Origin: Sphingomonadaceae bacterium
GTDB taxonomy: Bacteria > Pseudomonadota > Alphaproteobacteria > Sphingomonadales > Sphingomonadaceae
Assembly: GCA_019454625.1 (NCBI GenBank)
Contig: JACFNY010000020.1
Location: 333 to 14,171, forward strand
Length of the DNA: 13,839 bases
Direction: 5' to 3'
Position 1 is the first letter of the stretch. The number at the start of each line of letters is the position of its first letter. Positions 12,821-13,839 of this stretch are shown one piece after another. The notes under the pieces are model-generated. The model searched no databases, was not told the origin of the DNA, and saw only the letters and a program-made list of their open reading frames with translations. A program made the position numbers and the translations under genes.

Positions 12821-13839
12821 GCCGCGTCTCCTTCACCATCGAGGGGCCGCACCGTCACCACGTTGAACATGCCGAGGTGCATGTGCATCAGCAGGTGGCA
12901 GTGGAACGCCCAGTCGCCGGGCGCGTCGGCGGTGAGGTCGAAGGAGAGCTTGCCGCCCGGCAGCACGTTCACCGTGTGCTTGCGCGGGTGGTGGCCGTCG
13001 TGGCCGTTCACAACCTCGAAGAAATGGCCGTGCAGGTGGATGGGGTGCGCCATCATCGTGTCGTTCACCAGCGTCACGCGCACGCGCTCGTTCCGCTCGA
13101 AGCGGAACGGCTCGGTCACCGGGCTGAACTGCTCGCCGTCGAACGACCACATGTAGCGTTCCATGTTGCTCGTCAGGTGGATTTCGAGGCTGCGCGAGGG
13201 CGGCCGCGTGTCCGGGTTCGGCGCGAGCGCGACGAGATCGGTGTAGACGAGCACGCGGTGCGTCGCGTCCTCGAGGCCGAGGCCGCGGTCGCCGACGCGG
13301 TCCACCGGCATCGGCGCGATCATGTCGACGCCGGGGTTCAGCTTCACGCCCGCGCGCGCCGCGTTCTCGGGATCGCGCATCTTCATCGAATGGGCCCCCA
13401 TGTCACCGGGCGCGGCATGATCGCCGCCGCTGCCGTGGCCCATGTCCTTCATGGTCAGGGTCGGGCGCTCGCGCAGCTTCGGCACCGGCGTGCTCATGCC
13501 CATCCGGGGCGCGAGCGTCGCGCGCGCCATGCCGGAGCGGTCGACGCTTTCGGCGGCGAGCGTGTACGCGCTGTTCCCCGGGGTCACGATCACGTCGTAG
13601 GTCTCGGCAACGCTGATCTGGATCTCGTCCGTCTCCACGGGCCGCACGTTCTCGCCGTCCGCGTTCACCACGGTCATGGGGAGGCCGGGGATGCGGACGT
13701 TGAAGATGGTCATGGCGGAGGCGTTGATGATGCGCAGCCGCACGCGCTCGCCGGGATTGAAGAGTCCGGTCCAGTTCTCCGCCGGGCCGTGGCCGTTGAC
13801 GAGATAGGTGTAGGTCGCGCCGGTCACGTCCGAAATGTC
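12817..13839 (-). CDS. copA: Multicopper oxidase CopA, copper resistance (5' end beyond window)
   Basis: The C-terminal 340 residues of a periplasmic CopA-type multicopper oxidase. Full proteins are about 560-640, so the Tat signal and first cupredoxin domain are outside. The frame is open to the right edge, and the GTG at 13827 is internal. Visible: the middle cupredoxin domain (from YTYLVNGHGPAENWTG), a Met-rich stretch (MKDMGHGSGGDHAAPGDMGAHSMKM, roughly 13380-13460), and the third cupredoxin domain with HPIHLHGH (trinuclear copper ligands, about 13025-13048) and HCHLLMHMHLGMF (12865-12903), which holds the type 1 Cys, His and axial Met plus type 3 His ligands. It is expected to oxidise Cu(I) and bind copper in the periplasm. 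copB follows with a 4-base ATGA overlap. All copper ligands in view are intact. Confidence 0.95.
   Translation of the reverse strand, partial: DISDVTGATYTYLVNGHGPAENWTGLFNPGERVRLRIINASAMTIFNVRIPGLPMTVVNADGENVRPVETDEIQISVAETYDVIVTPGNSAYTLAAESVDRSGMARATLAPRMGMSTPVPKLRERPTLTMKDMGHGSGGDHAAPGDMGAHSMKMRDPENAARAGVKLNPGVDMIAPMPVDRVGDRGLGLEDATHRVLVYTDLVALAPNPDTRPPSRSLEIHLTSNMERYMWSFDGEQFSPVTEPFRFERNERVRVTLVNDTMMAHPIHLHGHFFEVVNGHDGHHPRKHTVNVLPGGKLSFDLTADAPGDWAFHCHLLMHMHLGMFNVVTVRPLDGEGDAA

Noticed and set aside
11555..13156. 533-residue plus-strand open frame across the SnoaL-like gene, copB and copA
   Set aside because: It crosses three genes with strong family evidence, is Arg-rich, and its apparent MSGM repeats are only the reverse reading of the CopB DPHAGH repeats.

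Overview
The window is very GC-rich, densely packed chromosomal DNA. It looks like an alphaproteobacterium, most plausibly a sphingomonad-type organism. This is inferred from the alphaproteobacterial form of AddA, the addA-trxA-argJ neighbourhood, a PEP-CTERM protein, and a copA-copB pair whose CopB carries a His-rich head. No tRNA, rRNA, insertion sequence, CRISPR array or phage gene is visible, and no gap between genes exceeds about 200 bp.

Layout. (1) 1-3067, plus strand: the 3' three quarters of addA (double-strand-break repair helicase-nuclease, entering from the left edge), a short inverted repeat, then trxA (thioredoxin). (2) 3064-5929, minus strand: a gene run read argJ -> small HTH protein -> TetA-like MFS exporter. 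(3) 6115-10024, plus strand: a tight four-gene operon of circularly permuted ATP-grasp ligase, alpha-E protein, transglutaminase-like cysteine protease and Anbu, the proteasome-like N-terminal-threonine hydrolase. (4) 10029-11158, minus strand: a hotdog thioesterase and a secreted PEP-CTERM protein with a strong intrinsic terminator. (5) 11350-11742, plus strand: a small NTF2/SnoaL-like protein. (6) 11753-13839, minus strand: copB and the 3' part of copA, a periplasmic/outer-membrane copper-resistance operon whose 5' end lies beyond the right edge.

How the genes work together. addA and trxA are housekeeping genes. argJ supplies N-acetylglutamate and ornithine for arginine synthesis, and its two downstream genes may be co-transcribed with it. 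The Anbu operon is the most interesting unit. A peptide-bond-forming ATP-grasp enzyme and its alpha-E partner are joined by translational coupling to a papain/transglutaminase-fold peptidase and a proteasome-type peptidase, which suggests a make-and-cut system for a peptide or peptide tag. The gene set recurs in many bacteria, but its substrate is unknown to me. copA-copB oxidises and sequesters copper in the periplasm and outer membrane.

Points for a second look: the ATP-grasp gene may start at a rare ATT codon; the thioesterase may be read from a leaderless transcript; a 19-bp inverted repeat lies exactly inside a predicted promoter spacer; CopB has five DPHAGH repeats; and all three convergent gene junctions are extremely compact with no terminator.
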